A program made the translations under genes and the position numbers. 64,000 bases of DNA from the NCBI GenBank assembly GCA_001870995.2, contig MLAV02000005.1:248001-312000 (forward strand), written 5' to 3'. Each line of letters begins with the position of its first letter. Position 1 is the first letter of the stretch. The notes beneath the pieces are model-generated. The model searched no databases and had not been told where the DNA came from. It saw only the letters and a list, made by a program, of their open reading frames with translations. Of the stretch, positions 27,192 through 35,027 are shown piece by piece. This DNA is from Chitinophaga sp. CB10. Lineage in GTDB: Bacteria > Bacteroidota > Bacteroidia > Chitinophagales > Chitinophagaceae.

Positions 27192-28028
27192 TTAATAGTC
27201 GCGGCTCAATTCAAAGCGGATGGGCAGGGTAAAGTACACGGCTACATTTTGTCCGTTCTGGCGGCCGGGTTTCCACCTGGGCATTTTGCTTATAACGCGC
27301 AATGCTTCTTCTTCCAGTCCGCCTCCTTTGCGGGGGCTTGTAATTTCCAGGTCGGTGATGCTGCCGTCTTTTCCTACTACGAACTTTACGAATACGGTAC
27401 CCATGATGTCATTTTCCTGTGCCTGGCGCGGGTAATTGATGCTTTTACGCAGGTAGTTGTTAAGGGCTGCTTCCCCACCGGGGAATTCGGGCATGATTTC
27501 TACAAAGCTCACGGGGCCTTCCTCCCGGTGGGCTACGGGAGGCGTTACGACGCCGGTGCTGCTGCCACTTCCCAGGTCGGCCATAACATCAGCGCCGCCT
27601 TCCACGCCTTCTTTGTTTTCGAAGCCGATGACGTTGTTGCGTAATTCTTCCTGTGGCGGCATTTCGTCCGCCTGGTCATCCGGCGCTACGGTAGGTGTAG
27701 CGAAATGGCTGGTAGGCGCGGCGGGCGGTGGCGCCTGGGTTACGGGCGGCGGCGGTGGCGGCGGTGGTGTGCGCTCCGTGAGCGGCAGTTCTTCCATTTG
27801 CGGTAAAGGCTTGTACACAAAGGGTTTGGCTGCATCTTTATCAGCGGCGAGCGTGATATTGGCGAGGTAGCCGCCTACCAATACCATTACCATTGAAGCC
27901 GTTCCTATAACGGCATTGCGTACACGACGATCGTAGTGGCTACGCAATTCATAAGCGCCATAGTCTTTATTCCTGCCTTCAAAGAGGATGTCGAGGAATG
28001 CTACGTTGGAGATTTTAGTTGGGTCCAT
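27192..28028 (-). CDS. Energy transducer TonB
   Basis: Couples the proton-motive force of ExbB/ExbD to outer-membrane receptors. From ATG 28028 it has 278 aa. The frame is open to 28181 upstream, but those residues overlap a hairpin and do not resemble the family, while MDPTKISNVAFLDILFEGRNKDYGAYELR is the usual Bacteroidota TonB start. The domains are a cytoplasmic start (1-37), one membrane helix (about 38-58), a Pro-rich spacer with an eight-Pro run (about 88-110) and a TonB C-terminal domain (about 190-275; MPEFPGGEAALNNYL, then PRWKPGRQNGQNVAVYFTLPI). It probably serves SusC-like receptors. No ExbB/ExbD is adjacent. Confidence 0.92.
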   Translation of the reverse strand: MDPTKISNVAFLDILFEGRNKDYGAYELRSHYDRRVRNAVIGTASMVMVLVGGYLANITLAADKDAAKPFVYKPLPQMEELPLTERTPPPPPPPPVTQAPPPAAPTSHFATPTVAPDDQADEMPPQEELRNNVIGFENKEGVEGGADVMADLGSGSSTGVVTPPVAHREEGPVSFVEIMPEFPGGEAALNNYLRKSINYPRQAQENDIMGTVFVKFVVGKDGSITDLEITSPRKGGGLEEEALRVISKMPRWKPGRQNGQNVAVYFTLPIRFELSRDY

Positions 28029-28148
28029 GGTAAATTGCTTTATTACTAGATGACGGGAAAAATATTTTTCCATACGGGTTTTAATAATTTTTTTTGGGGG
28101 AGGGAGATGTGGAAGTGGAGAGGCGGCGTAAGCCGGGGGGAAATAATG

Positions 28149-28173
28149 AAGTCCCGACATGGGGTCGGGACTT
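28149..28173 (-). promoter_or_regulatory. Hairpin in the tonB leader
   Basis: AAGTCCCGAC (28149-28158) and GTCGGGACTT (28164-28173) form a perfect 10-bp stem with a 5-nt loop, 121 nt upstream of the tonB ATG. On the minus strand CATTATTT follows, a poor U-tract. It could be an attenuator or a leftover terminator. Confidence 0.5.
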
Positions 28174-28237
28174 GCTGGCACTGGGGTACCTTACCTGAAA
28201 GCAGGTGGTTCCTATTGATATGTTAGGCTTTCCGAAA

Positions 28238-28257
28238 AACGTATATGCGCATACGTT
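28238..28257. repeat. AACGTAT/ATACGTT palindromic element
   Basis: AACGTATATGCGCATACGTT has 7-bp arms around ATGCGC. Related sequences occur at 3096-3109, 3755-3774, 32344-32356 and 38782-38801, mostly between genes. Function unknown. Confidence 0.4.
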
Positions 28258-28298
28258 AGTTCATTAATTTATGATGTAACCTTCATAGTCTGACAAAC

Positions 28299-28389
28299 AA
28301 AAAAAATCGCAGACGATCAGTTCACGGGGCAGCAGGCGGCAAACCCACCAGTATTGCCGGACGGCGTACCCCGCAGAACCGTGTCTGAT
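28299..28389 (-). ncRNA. Candidate structured RNA or attenuator with intrinsic terminator
   Basis: On the minus strand an outer stem pairs ATCAG and CACGG (28389-28385, 28383-28379) with CCGTG and CTGAT (28327-28323, 28320-28316). An inner stem pairs CGGCAA (28359-28354) with TTGCCG (28342-28337). A competing stem, CAGAC (28387-28383) with GTCTG (28314-28310), ends just before eight Ts (28306-28299). Two exclusive folds plus a U-tract is the layout of an attenuator or of a small RNA with its own terminator. tonB starts 270 nt downstream. No known family is recognised. Confidence 0.45.
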
Positions 28390-28787
28390 ATATATAACTT
28401 TAAAAGAACAGGATAATATCTTAGATGGCTGATTGTAATGCCGGGGTGGCGCGGGTCGGGTATGTTACTGAAAAATTTACCACCAATAAATTTGCAGCAT
28501 ACCGTCCCCGCAAACCTCACCAGGCATTCTATTTACAGCTTACAGAACGCAAGATCATTACCGGCAGCAACAACTATCACCATAGCGGGCCGGGTTATAA
28601 TAACGGGAACAGGTAGAAAGTAATATTGAATTTAGCGATGGTTTACGCTCTCCACTCATCAGGTTGTGCTGTTTCATAATTGTGCTTGTTTACACATTTT
28701 AAAATACTGGCACTGCACCTTGCTGGTGGATCAAAGGATGCCGGGAGCAATTGCCATACTCCCACTGCGACGGCTGACTTGCTATTA

Positions 28788-28806
28788 GTCTACCAAATCG
28801 GTAGAC
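28788..28806. other. Inverted repeat upstream of the YitT gene
   Basis: GTCTACC (28788-28794) and GGTAGAC (28800-28806) are perfect 7-bp arms with a 5-nt spacer, 228 nt before the YitT ATG. It may be an operator. There is no U-tract on either strand. Confidence 0.35.
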
Positions 28807-29021
28807 AAATATACATAGGGAATTAATAATTCCAAACAGATATGCGAAAAAAGTTAAAAATATTTTTTGGGGCGGGCGGCAGTGGCGGTAAGCGGTATGC
28901 GCCTCTGCGAAAAAAACTGCAGGCCTGTTGTAAATAATTAAGGACAGGGAGGGAATTATTTCTATTGGACGTAGCATTAACACTACAAGAACAGCACTGC
29001 ATTAATTGTGTTAAAATCCTA

Positions 29022-29029
29022 TAATTTTG
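29022..29029 (+). promoter_or_regulatory. -7 element of the YitT gene promoter
   Basis: TAATTTTG matches TAnnTTTG exactly and ends 4 nt before the ATG at 29034. A transcript starting at the usual distance would be leaderless. Confidence 0.5.
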
Positions 29030-29033
29030 CGGC

Positions 29034-29873
29034 ATGAAAGAACATGTAAAGAACGTATTACTCATCATAGTAGGCGCGTTCATTTTTGCAGCAGGGGTGA
29101 ATTACCTGATTATCCCGAACCGGCTGTCAGAGGGTGGTGTGATCGGGTTATCGATCGCAACGCATTATTACTTCGGGTGGTCGGCAGGTATTACCAACTT
29201 TGCTGCCAATGCCCTGTTGCTGTTTGTAGGCTACAAGGTGCTGGACCGCCGCACGATGCTGTACACGGTGCTGGGCATTATCTTTTGCTCTCTCTGGATT
29301 TATGTGACGGAAAATAACCTGCCCCCGGTAACCAATAACACACTGCTGGCGGCCATCTTTGCGGGATTGCTGGTAGGCATAGGCATTGGCCTGGTGTTCC
29401 TTTCCGGCGGCACCACCGGCGGATCAGCAATTATAGCGCGGCTGGTGAACAAGGCATTTGGCCTCTCCCTGGGGAATGCCATGCTGATATTTGATGTGAT
29501 CGTCATCTGCCTTTCCTATTTTATCATTGGCCTGGAACATACGATGTACACCTTTATTGCTGTGTACATCGGCGCGCGCACGGTGGACTTTATCGTGGAT
29601 GGGCTGAATACCAAAAGGGCGATCACTATCATCTCCCGAAAACCGGCAATTCTGGCGGAGAAGATTACAAACGATATGAAACGGGGTTGTACGGTATTGC
29701 ATGGCCACGGCGCCTATACGAAAGAAGAGAAGGAAGTGCTGTACGTGGTGATCGGCAAGCAGGAACTGATGCGGTTGAAGGGGCTGGTGCAGGAAACGGA
29801 CCCGGAGGCGTTCCTGGTTATTCATGAGGTGCATGAGGTGCTGGGGCGCGGGTTTTCCCGCAAAGAGGCGTAA
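29034..29873 (+). CDS. YitT family membrane protein
   Basis: A 279-aa protein with the YitT layout: five or six membrane helices in residues about 5-190 (GAFIFAAGVNYLIIPNRLSEGGVIGLSI, with the conserved glycine-rich SGGTTGGSAIIARL block around 120-135) and a cytoplasmic DUF2179 domain (about 215-270; KRGCTVLHGHGAYT and EEKEVLYVVIGKQEL). The biochemical role of YitT proteins is not established. The gene is monocistronic with a -7 element touching its start codon, and is convergent with the GH5-like gene. Confidence 0.9.
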   Translation: MKEHVKNVLLIIVGAFIFAAGVNYLIIPNRLSEGGVIGLSIATHYYFGWSAGITNFAANALLLFVGYKVLDRRTMLYTVLGIIFCSLWIYVTENNLPPVTNNTLLAAIFAGLLVGIGIGLVFLSGGTTGGSAIIARLVNKAFGLSLGNAMLIFDVIVICLSYFIIGLEHTMYTFIAVYIGARTVDFIVDGLNTKRAITIISRKPAILAEKITNDMKRGCTVLHGHGAYTKEEKEVLYVVIGKQELMRLKGLVQETDPEAFLVIHEVHEVLGRGFSRKEA

Positions 29874-29885
29874 GGGGGCAAAAGA

Positions 29886-30020
29886 GGCAAAGGATGGTGT
29901 TTTATGGGGGTAATAAGTTGTTTATGTCCTTTGCCGCTTGTGCCAGTAAATGAAATTATTTCTTTGGGAGCTTACCATCCTTTGCCGCTTTGCGAGAAAC
30001 CTTTCCCGCTTTGCGAGAAA
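29886..30020. repeat. Inverted and tandem repeats between convergent genes
   Basis: GGCAAAGGATGGT (29886-29898) is the exact inverse of ACCATCCTTTGCC (29974-29986). From 29979 two tandem 21-bp units (29979-29999, 30000-30020) differ at one base, and a partial unit lies at 29928-29939 (CCTTTGCCGCTT). It may act as a bidirectional 3' end for the YitT and GH5-like genes. Confidence 0.6.
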
Positions 30021-30024
30021 AAAA

Positions 30025-31089
30025 TCACTTCGCCCCTGTTAGCTCCTTAATCACCTTCACTTCACTGGAATCATAAGGGCTGCCATCCGGATGGAAGATA
30101 TCATGGAACCATACGGCCGGCTCTTCCCCATTGGGCTTCGGGTCATTCCATGCATATTTGGTATTGGTTTTACCAGCCACCAGGCCCCAGTTGATGGCCG
30201 CAATTTTTTCTTTTTTCAACAGCGGTAAGATATTATCAAACCGGCTATTCCGTGTGCGGGCCATATATTCCGTACAGATCAGCGGCCGGCCAAAGTGGCG
30301 CAGCGTGTCGATCGCGGCCTGATGGGCACGTTCATCGTTGTAGTTGTGATAGCTGATGACATCGGAGTTTTCCAGCTGGAACTTATTGAGGTCCGCCAGC
30401 TCAGGCAACCATACGCCCGCCGTCAGCGGCTGGGAAGGATTGGCCTGCCTGCCCCAGTGGAATACCTTTTGGAGCAGGGCCATACTTTTGTTGCCATAGC
30501 TGCTGTTGCCCGGCTCATTGTACAGGTCCCACATCACAATGCGGTTATCGTTGGCAAATGTCTGCATTACATCCTTTACATAACGTTCGAGGGTATCTGC
30601 CAGGCCGGGGTTGGTATGGATCGCGGAACCGGGATCACGCACCCAGCCGGAATTATGAATGCCGGGCTTTGGAGCGGGTTGCGGACCACTGGCCGGATGA
30701 TCGTTCCAGCAGTCGTCAAAGAACACGAAAATGGTAGAAATCCCGTGTTTTTGGGCAATTTCCAGGTATTTTGCCATGCGGCTTTTAAACCCGGCGGCAT
30801 CTTCCACCCAGGGTAGATGGTGCAGGTACACGCGCATGGTATTGAACCCGATGCCTTCGGCATAGCCTAATTCACGGTCGATGGTAGCGGAATCGAAGGT
30901 GGCTGCCTGCCACATTTCGAGCTGGTTGATGGCCGTACTGGGAATAAAATCCGAACCGCGCATCCAGGGCTTCGCGGCATACCATTCGTTGGCTTTTTCC
31001 TTAGGCCACACGGCTCTTTCCCCCTGGCCACAGGCATTTAACAATACAAAACAAACTAATACTACGTGGAATGTGAGTAATTTATACAT
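30025..31089 (-). CDS. Glycoside hydrolase, GH5/cellulase-like lipoprotein
   Basis: From ATG 31089 it is 354 aa; the open frame to 31131 is not needed, because MYKLLTFHVV starts a lipoprotein signal with lipobox LNAC (Cys20). The mature part is a TIM barrel of clan GH-A: GFNTMRVYLHHLPW (about 82-94), acid/base Glu192 in WDLYNEPGN, and nucleophile Glu274 in PLICTEYMAR. These are the two GH5 catalytic residues. Relatives of this kind are often labelled 1,4-beta-xylanase or mannanase, but the substrate is not visible here. It is probably anchored to the outer or inner membrane facing the periplasm or outside. Confidence 0.85.
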   Translation of the reverse strand: MYKLLTFHVVLVCFVLLNACGQGERAVWPKEKANEWYAAKPWMRGSDFIPSTAINQLEMWQAATFDSATIDRELGYAEGIGFNTMRVYLHHLPWVEDAAGFKSRMAKYLEIAQKHGISTIFVFFDDCWNDHPASGPQPAPKPGIHNSGWVRDPGSAIHTNPGLADTLERYVKDVMQTFANDNRIVMWDLYNEPGNSSYGNKSMALLQKVFHWGRQANPSQPLTAGVWLPELADLNKFQLENSDVISYHNYNDERAHQAAIDTLRHFGRPLICTEYMARTRNSRFDNILPLLKKEKIAAINWGLVAGKTNTKYAWNDPKPNGEEPAVWFHDIFHPDGSPYDSSEVKVIKELTGAK

Positions 31090-31244
31090 AAGGTGAACTT
31101 TTGACTGCGGGTAGTTATTAAAAATAATCAAATTGAAAATCCGTTGTATATAGAATTTGCTTTTTGTGAGATTGCAGGTTATCTTGTAAGTGGCTCTTAT
31201 GAACCTTTCTTATCCTTACCATCTTATCAACCAAATTTCGTCAG

Positions 31245-32366
31245 ATGACTCAAACAGCCCAACGATTTCTTCCATTGGATGTATTCCGTGGATTGACAGT
31301 TTGTTTTATGATCATTGTGAACACAGGCGGAACCGGCGGCGTATATGCTCCCCTTGAACATGCGGCCTGGCATGGATTTACGCCTACCGACCTGGTTTTC
31401 CCTTCCTTCCTGTTTGCCGTGGGCAACGCCATGAGCTTCAGCATGAAGAAGTTCAACACCCTCCCGCAGCCGGCCGTGCTTGGTAAAATATTCAAACGTA
31501 CTGCCATTATATTTCTGCTGGGCTTCCTCATGTACTGGTTCCCGTTTGTGCAACATACGGATCATGGACTGGCTTTTAAACCGTTTTCGCATACGCGCGT
31601 ATTTGGGGTGTTGCAACGTATTGCGCTCTGTTACTGCTTTGCCTCCCTGCTGATTTACTATTGTAATAAGAAGGTGGTATGGAGCATCAGCGCTTTGCTG
31701 CTGCTGGGTTATTGGGCGGTACTCTGGTTTTGCGGTACGCCCGGCGATCAATACGGTATTCATGGCAATGCCGGATCGGCGCTGGACCACTGGCTCCTGG
31801 GGGATGATCACCTTTATCACGGGGAAGGCTTTGCCTTTGATCCGGAGGGGCTGCTCAGCACTTTCCCTGCGATTGTAAATGTGGTGGCTGGTTATTATGC
31901 CGGGTTATTTATACAGCGGGAAGGGAAGTCCACCGCCGGGGTGTTGAAGCTGATCATAGCGGGCGCGCTCCTCATCGGCGTGGCCTGTTTGTGGAATCCG
32001 CTGTTTCCTATCAACAAAAAGCTCTGGACCAGCAGTTATGTGTTATTAACGGTGGGCATCGACCTGGTGATCCTCTCTGTGTTGATCATGCTCATCGATA
32101 TTATGGGCATTACCGCGGGGACGGGCTTCTTCACTGTTTTCGGGAAGAATCCATTGTTCCTGTACCTGCTGTCGGAAGTGCTGGCCATCCTGTTTTACTT
32201 TTTCAGGGTGGGCAACGTCAACGTGTACACGTGGATTAACGAGCAGATTTTCCAGCAGCTCTCTCCCGGGAAGTTTGGTTCCCTGTTGTTCTCCCTGGCG
32301 TTTATGCTGGTATGCTGGCTGGCCGGTTACTGGCTGGACAAAAAACGTATATATGTACGAGTGTAA
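31245..32366 (+). CDS. NagX-like membrane acyltransferase (heparan-alpha-glucosaminide N-acetyltransferase family)
   Basis: A 373-aa integral membrane protein with about ten hydrophobic helices. The start RFLPLDVFRGLTVCFMIIVNTGG and the following HAAWHGFTPTDLVFPSFLFAVGNAMSFSM are hallmarks of the DUF5009/DUF1624 acyltransferase group related to lysosomal HGSNAT, where the His in the WHG block is thought to carry the acetyl group. In bacteria such genes often lie with N-acetylglucosamine genes (nagX). Here the neighbours are a GH5-like gene (divergent) and an SDR gene 25 bp downstream. The acceptor is not known. ATG 31245 begins the conserved N-terminus. Confidence 0.85.
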   Translation: MTQTAQRFLPLDVFRGLTVCFMIIVNTGGTGGVYAPLEHAAWHGFTPTDLVFPSFLFAVGNAMSFSMKKFNTLPQPAVLGKIFKRTAIIFLLGFLMYWFPFVQHTDHGLAFKPFSHTRVFGVLQRIALCYCFASLLIYYCNKKVVWSISALLLLGYWAVLWFCGTPGDQYGIHGNAGSALDHWLLGDDHLYHGEGFAFDPEGLLSTFPAIVNVVAGYYAGLFIQREGKSTAGVLKLIIAGALLIGVACLWNPLFPINKKLWTSSYVLLTVGIDLVILSVLIMLIDIMGITAGTGFFTVFGKNPLFLYLLSEVLAILFYFFRVGNVNVYTWINEQIFQQLSPGKFGSLLFSLAFMLVCWLAGYWLDKKRIYVRV

Positions 32367-32391
32367 GCGGATATTGTTACATTAGTGACAA

Positions 32392-33189
32392 ATGCAGGAT
32401 TCTATGGAACTTTCATTAAAGGGAAAAACAGCTTTAATATGCGGCAGTTCCCAGGGTATAGGCCTGGCGACTGCTATTGAATTGTCGTTACTGGGCGCCA
32501 GCTGCATACTGCTTGCCCGTAATGAGGAGCGCCTTGAGGCTGCCGTGTCGCAGCTGCATAGCGGTACCGGCCAGAAGCACCGGTATGAGATTGCCGACTT
32601 TTCCGATATCAATGAAGTGATCAGCGTGGCCAGCGACCTGGCGGCCACCACTCCTGTCCACATCCTGGTCAACAATACGGGCGGCCCTGCTGCCGGCCCT
32701 ATCCTGGACGCGGAAACAAAAGCTTTTGCCAATGCCTTTGAGCAACACCTGCTTTGCAACCAGGTACTGGCGCAGGCGCTGATACCGGGCATGATCGATG
32801 CGGGGTATGGCCGCATTATCAACATCATCAGTACTTCTGTGAAGGCGCCGCTGAAAAACCTCGGCGTTTCCAATACTATCCGCTGGGCGGTAGCTTCCTG
32901 GGCCAAAACGCTGGCTACGGAGGTAGCGCCGCATGGCATTACGGTCAACAATGTACTGCCGGGGTCTACCGCTACAGGGCGATTAACGGCTTTATTTGAA
33001 ACTTCCGCCAAACAGCGGAAGGTATCTGCTGAAACGGTGTCGAAGGAATGGCTGAACGAAATCCCTATGAAACGATTCGGAGAACCGAAAGAAGTGGCTG
33101 CGCTGGCGGCTTTCCTGGCTTCGCCGGCTGCGTCGTATATTACGGGGACGAGCATTGCGGTTGACGGTGGGAAGACGCCGGTGATGTAA
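32392..33189 (+). CDS. SDR family oxidoreductase, atypical catalytic residues
   Basis: A 265-aa Rossmann-fold protein. The cofactor motif reads CGSSQGIG (17-24), NNTGG is at the usual NNAG place, and ISTS supplies the catalytic-type Ser. Where classical members have YxxxK this protein has SNTIR, so both Tyr and Lys are replaced. PG..T near residue 190 and the C-terminal FLASPAASYITGTSIAVDGG are standard. This divergent subgroup exists in several phyla, and its reaction is unknown; it may bind NAD(P)(H) with altered or no catalysis. Translation may start at Met1 (32392) or Met5 (32404). The NagX-like gene is 25 bp upstream. Confidence 0.85.
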   Translation: MQDSMELSLKGKTALICGSSQGIGLATAIELSLLGASCILLARNEERLEAAVSQLHSGTGQKHRYEIADFSDINEVISVASDLAATTPVHILVNNTGGPAAGPILDAETKAFANAFEQHLLCNQVLAQALIPGMIDAGYGRIINIISTSVKAPLKNLGVSNTIRWAVASWAKTLATEVAPHGITVNNVLPGSTATGRLTALFETSAKQRKVSAETVSKEWLNEIPMKRFGEPKEVAALAAFLASPAASYITGTSIAVDGGKTPVM

Positions 33190-33577
33190 TGAAGCGCGGA
33201 GCATGGCGAAATGAAGCCGAAAATGTAAAGCCAGGCGGGGCTTTGAAGAAGAGGATGGCCTGTGGATAGCGGGTTTAACTTGCAATGTGTGAATATTGCT
33301 GCCTGCGGGCCATGGCATAGTCGTCAGCGCGCGGGAATTGTTATCGAAAGTATTGCCTGCGCGGCCATTGTTTTCTACCTAAACCTAAAAAATTACCGGG
33401 GGTCAGCGCCGCAGGCACTGGCCTTTCCTGTTTTTAACCCTTAATTATGGCGGTTTCAACAAATTACCCATTGAGGTGTTAATCAAGACAGACCATACAA
33501 TGAGCCCGCATGAAAGGCGGAAGCAGCCATGGCGTCAACACCGCAACAATAACTGTACACTCATAAAACCTACTACG
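33190..33577. other. Intergenic region, 388 bp
   Basis: No gene, hairpin or repeat stands out. The frame of the LUD gene is open back to 33476 but lacks conserved residues before 33578. Confidence 0.45.
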
Positions 33578-34165
33578 ATGACTTTCCATCCACGTGAACA
33601 AATCCTCGATGCTGCCCACCATCATTTACCGGCCGAAAAAGTGGAGTACCCGGCTGTTCCTGTTTTTCAAAAGACTATTACCGTTATGCTGCCGGCGTTT
33701 GAGGCGCGACTGAAAGATGCCGGCGCCAGCGTGTACAAACCTGCCGACCTGGCGGCGGCCCAGGCGCTGCTGGCAGCGCAGCACCCTGATGCAAAGGTTA
33801 TCTGCAGCGCCAGTCCGGACCTGAAAGGTAACCGGGATATTCAACAGGTGGCGAATCCGCATGAGCTGGCGGATGTAGATGTAGGCGTGATACGCGCCGG
33901 CTTTGGCGTGGCTGAAAATGGCATGGTATGGCTCTCCCAGGAGGACCTGGTCGTGAATGCGCTGGGCTTTTTGGCCCAACACCTGGTGATTTTATTGAAG
34001 CCTACGGAACTGGTAGCCGATATGTATGATGCCTATATGCGGGTACACCTGGAAGATACGGCGTACGGCTGCTTCATGATGGGGCCTTCCGCCACCGCTG
34101 ATATAGGGGCAGTACTGGTACATGGCGCACAGGGCGCCAGGAGTATGAGCGTGTACCTGGTGTAA
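33578..34165 (+). CDS. LUD-domain protein (LutC type)
   Basis: From ATG 33578 it has 195 aa, the size of LutC/YkgG. The signature near the C-terminus, MMGPSATADIGAVLVHGAQGARSMSVYLV, corresponds to the family pattern GPSxTADIE....GVHGP. LutC proteins belong to the LutABC lactate-oxidation complex, but here lutA and lutB are absent from the neighbourhood and the His-Gly-Pro of the motif is altered to GAQGA. It may therefore have another role. Cytoplasmic. The next gene is convergent. Confidence 0.8.
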   Translation: MTFHPREQILDAAHHHLPAEKVEYPAVPVFQKTITVMLPAFEARLKDAGASVYKPADLAAAQALLAAQHPDAKVICSASPDLKGNRDIQQVANPHELADVDVGVIRAGFGVAENGMVWLSQEDLVVNALGFLAQHLVILLKPTELVADMYDAYMRVHLEDTAYGCFMMGPSATADIGAVLVHGAQGARSMSVYLV

Positions 34166-34206
34166 TGGAAATTACGGCCTTACGCTTCCGCGTGCAATAA
34201 GGTACC

Positions 34207-34821
34207 TCAGCAAGGCAGGTTATAAGAGATACTGCTCAGCAACCCATCGCGAAAATGAAGCAGGATTCCGACTTCGCCTGCGGGCGAATCCCTGAGCAGG
34301 ATTACATCGGATTTCCCTTCATTTTCCGCCTGCTGTACGGCCATGGGAAAGAGCTTTCTGGCATCTTCCCAGGTCATGCGGCTATGAAGGGTGATGTTAC
34401 CGCTCGTCAAGCGGGTTTGCGGCTGAAATTGAAACTGGTCGCACACTACGGAATCCCTGCCTATTTCAAACAACGATCCGGCGGCATAAGCGTACTGAAA
34501 GTCTTCATCCAGCTGGCCGCAAACGGCGTCATAATCCGGTGTAAACAGGCTGTCCGCCTGGCCCCAGGCCTTCTGAAACTGCGTGCGGGTCGCGTAAAGG
34601 GGGAGCTTATTATTCACCTTCGCATTGGCGAAATCAAATACTTCCACTTCATTCCAGGCAACATCCCGGTGAGGCGCCAATTCGGTGGCGACGGGCATTG
34701 CATCCAGGTTTAACTCGCCTGCCGGTGCGGCCACTGCTACCGGCGCGATATCGTCATGAAGCTGGTTATCCTGGCAGGCCATGGCGGCCGTTAATGCCAG
34801 CAGGCAAAATACTCTATTCAT
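34207..34821 (-). CDS. Putative lipoprotein, unknown function
   Basis: A 204-aa protein with a short signal and lipobox AMAC (Cys16). The mature part has no family I recognise. It shows a Pro/Val/Ala-rich linker (about 25-45), two Cys (in VCGQLDED and VVCDQF) and a last residue Cys. The pattern around TQFQKAWGQADSLFTPDYDAVCG and the calcium-free composition give no function. It is a single gene, convergent with the LUD gene; ATG 34821 begins the lipoprotein signal. Probably attached to the outer membrane on the periplasmic side. Confidence 0.7.
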   Translation of the reverse strand: MNRVFCLLALTAAMACQDNQLHDDIAPVAVAAPAGELNLDAMPVATELAPHRDVAWNEVEVFDFANAKVNNKLPLYATRTQFQKAWGQADSLFTPDYDAVCGQLDEDFQYAYAAGSLFEIGRDSVVCDQFQFQPQTRLTSGNITLHSRMTWEDARKLFPMAVQQAENEGKSDVILLRDSPAGEVGILLHFRDGLLSSISYNLPC

Positions 34822-34961
34822 AGTTTCCCGGTTTTACGGATATAAGGGTTGGTGTCAAGCGTCGCGAAATTATAAACTTCCGCTGGTTTTCATAGGCTTC
34901 CATGCTTCCACCGGTTTTCACATTCCCCAAATTAAGCATAAAACTATTGAAAAATGAGAAT

Positions 34962-34983
34962 TTTATGCAATCGTTTGCATAAA
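34962..34983 (+). promoter_or_regulatory. Palindrome before the GH105 gene, LacI-type operator candidate
   Basis: TTTATGCAA (34962-34970) and TTGCATAAA (34975-34983) are perfect 9-bp arms around TCGT, 45 nt before the ATG. The centre resembles LacI-family sites (GCAA-CG-TTGC). No LacI gene lies in the window. Confidence 0.5.
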
Positions 34984-35027
34984 TGAAAAACTGGGGTTAT
35001 TTTCGGTAAATAATCCACGGAATCGTT

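Larger units (their letters stand above)
28029..29033. other. Intergenic region, about 1 kb, structured
   Basis: Between tonB (minus) and the YitT gene (plus) lie, in order, a 10-bp-stem hairpin (28149-28173), a palindromic element (28238-28257), a structured minus-strand element with U-tract (28299-28389), a 7-bp inverted repeat (28788-28806) and the yitT -7 element (29022-29029). Short frames at 28425-28616, 28699-28983 and 28823-29083 lack any support as genes. Confidence 0.6.

Noticed and set aside
28029..28181. N-terminal extension of tonB
   Set aside because: The frame is open but overlaps a 10-bp-stem hairpin, lacks hydrophobic or family residues, and the typical TonB start lies at 28028.
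28425..28616. Small open frame with NNYHHSGPGYNNGNR ending
   Set aside because: No promoter, no conserved pattern, overlaps other short frames in a structured gap.
33476..33577. N-terminal extension of the LUD-domain gene
   Set aside because: The 34 extra residues are not conserved; MTFHPREQIL at 33578 is the family start.
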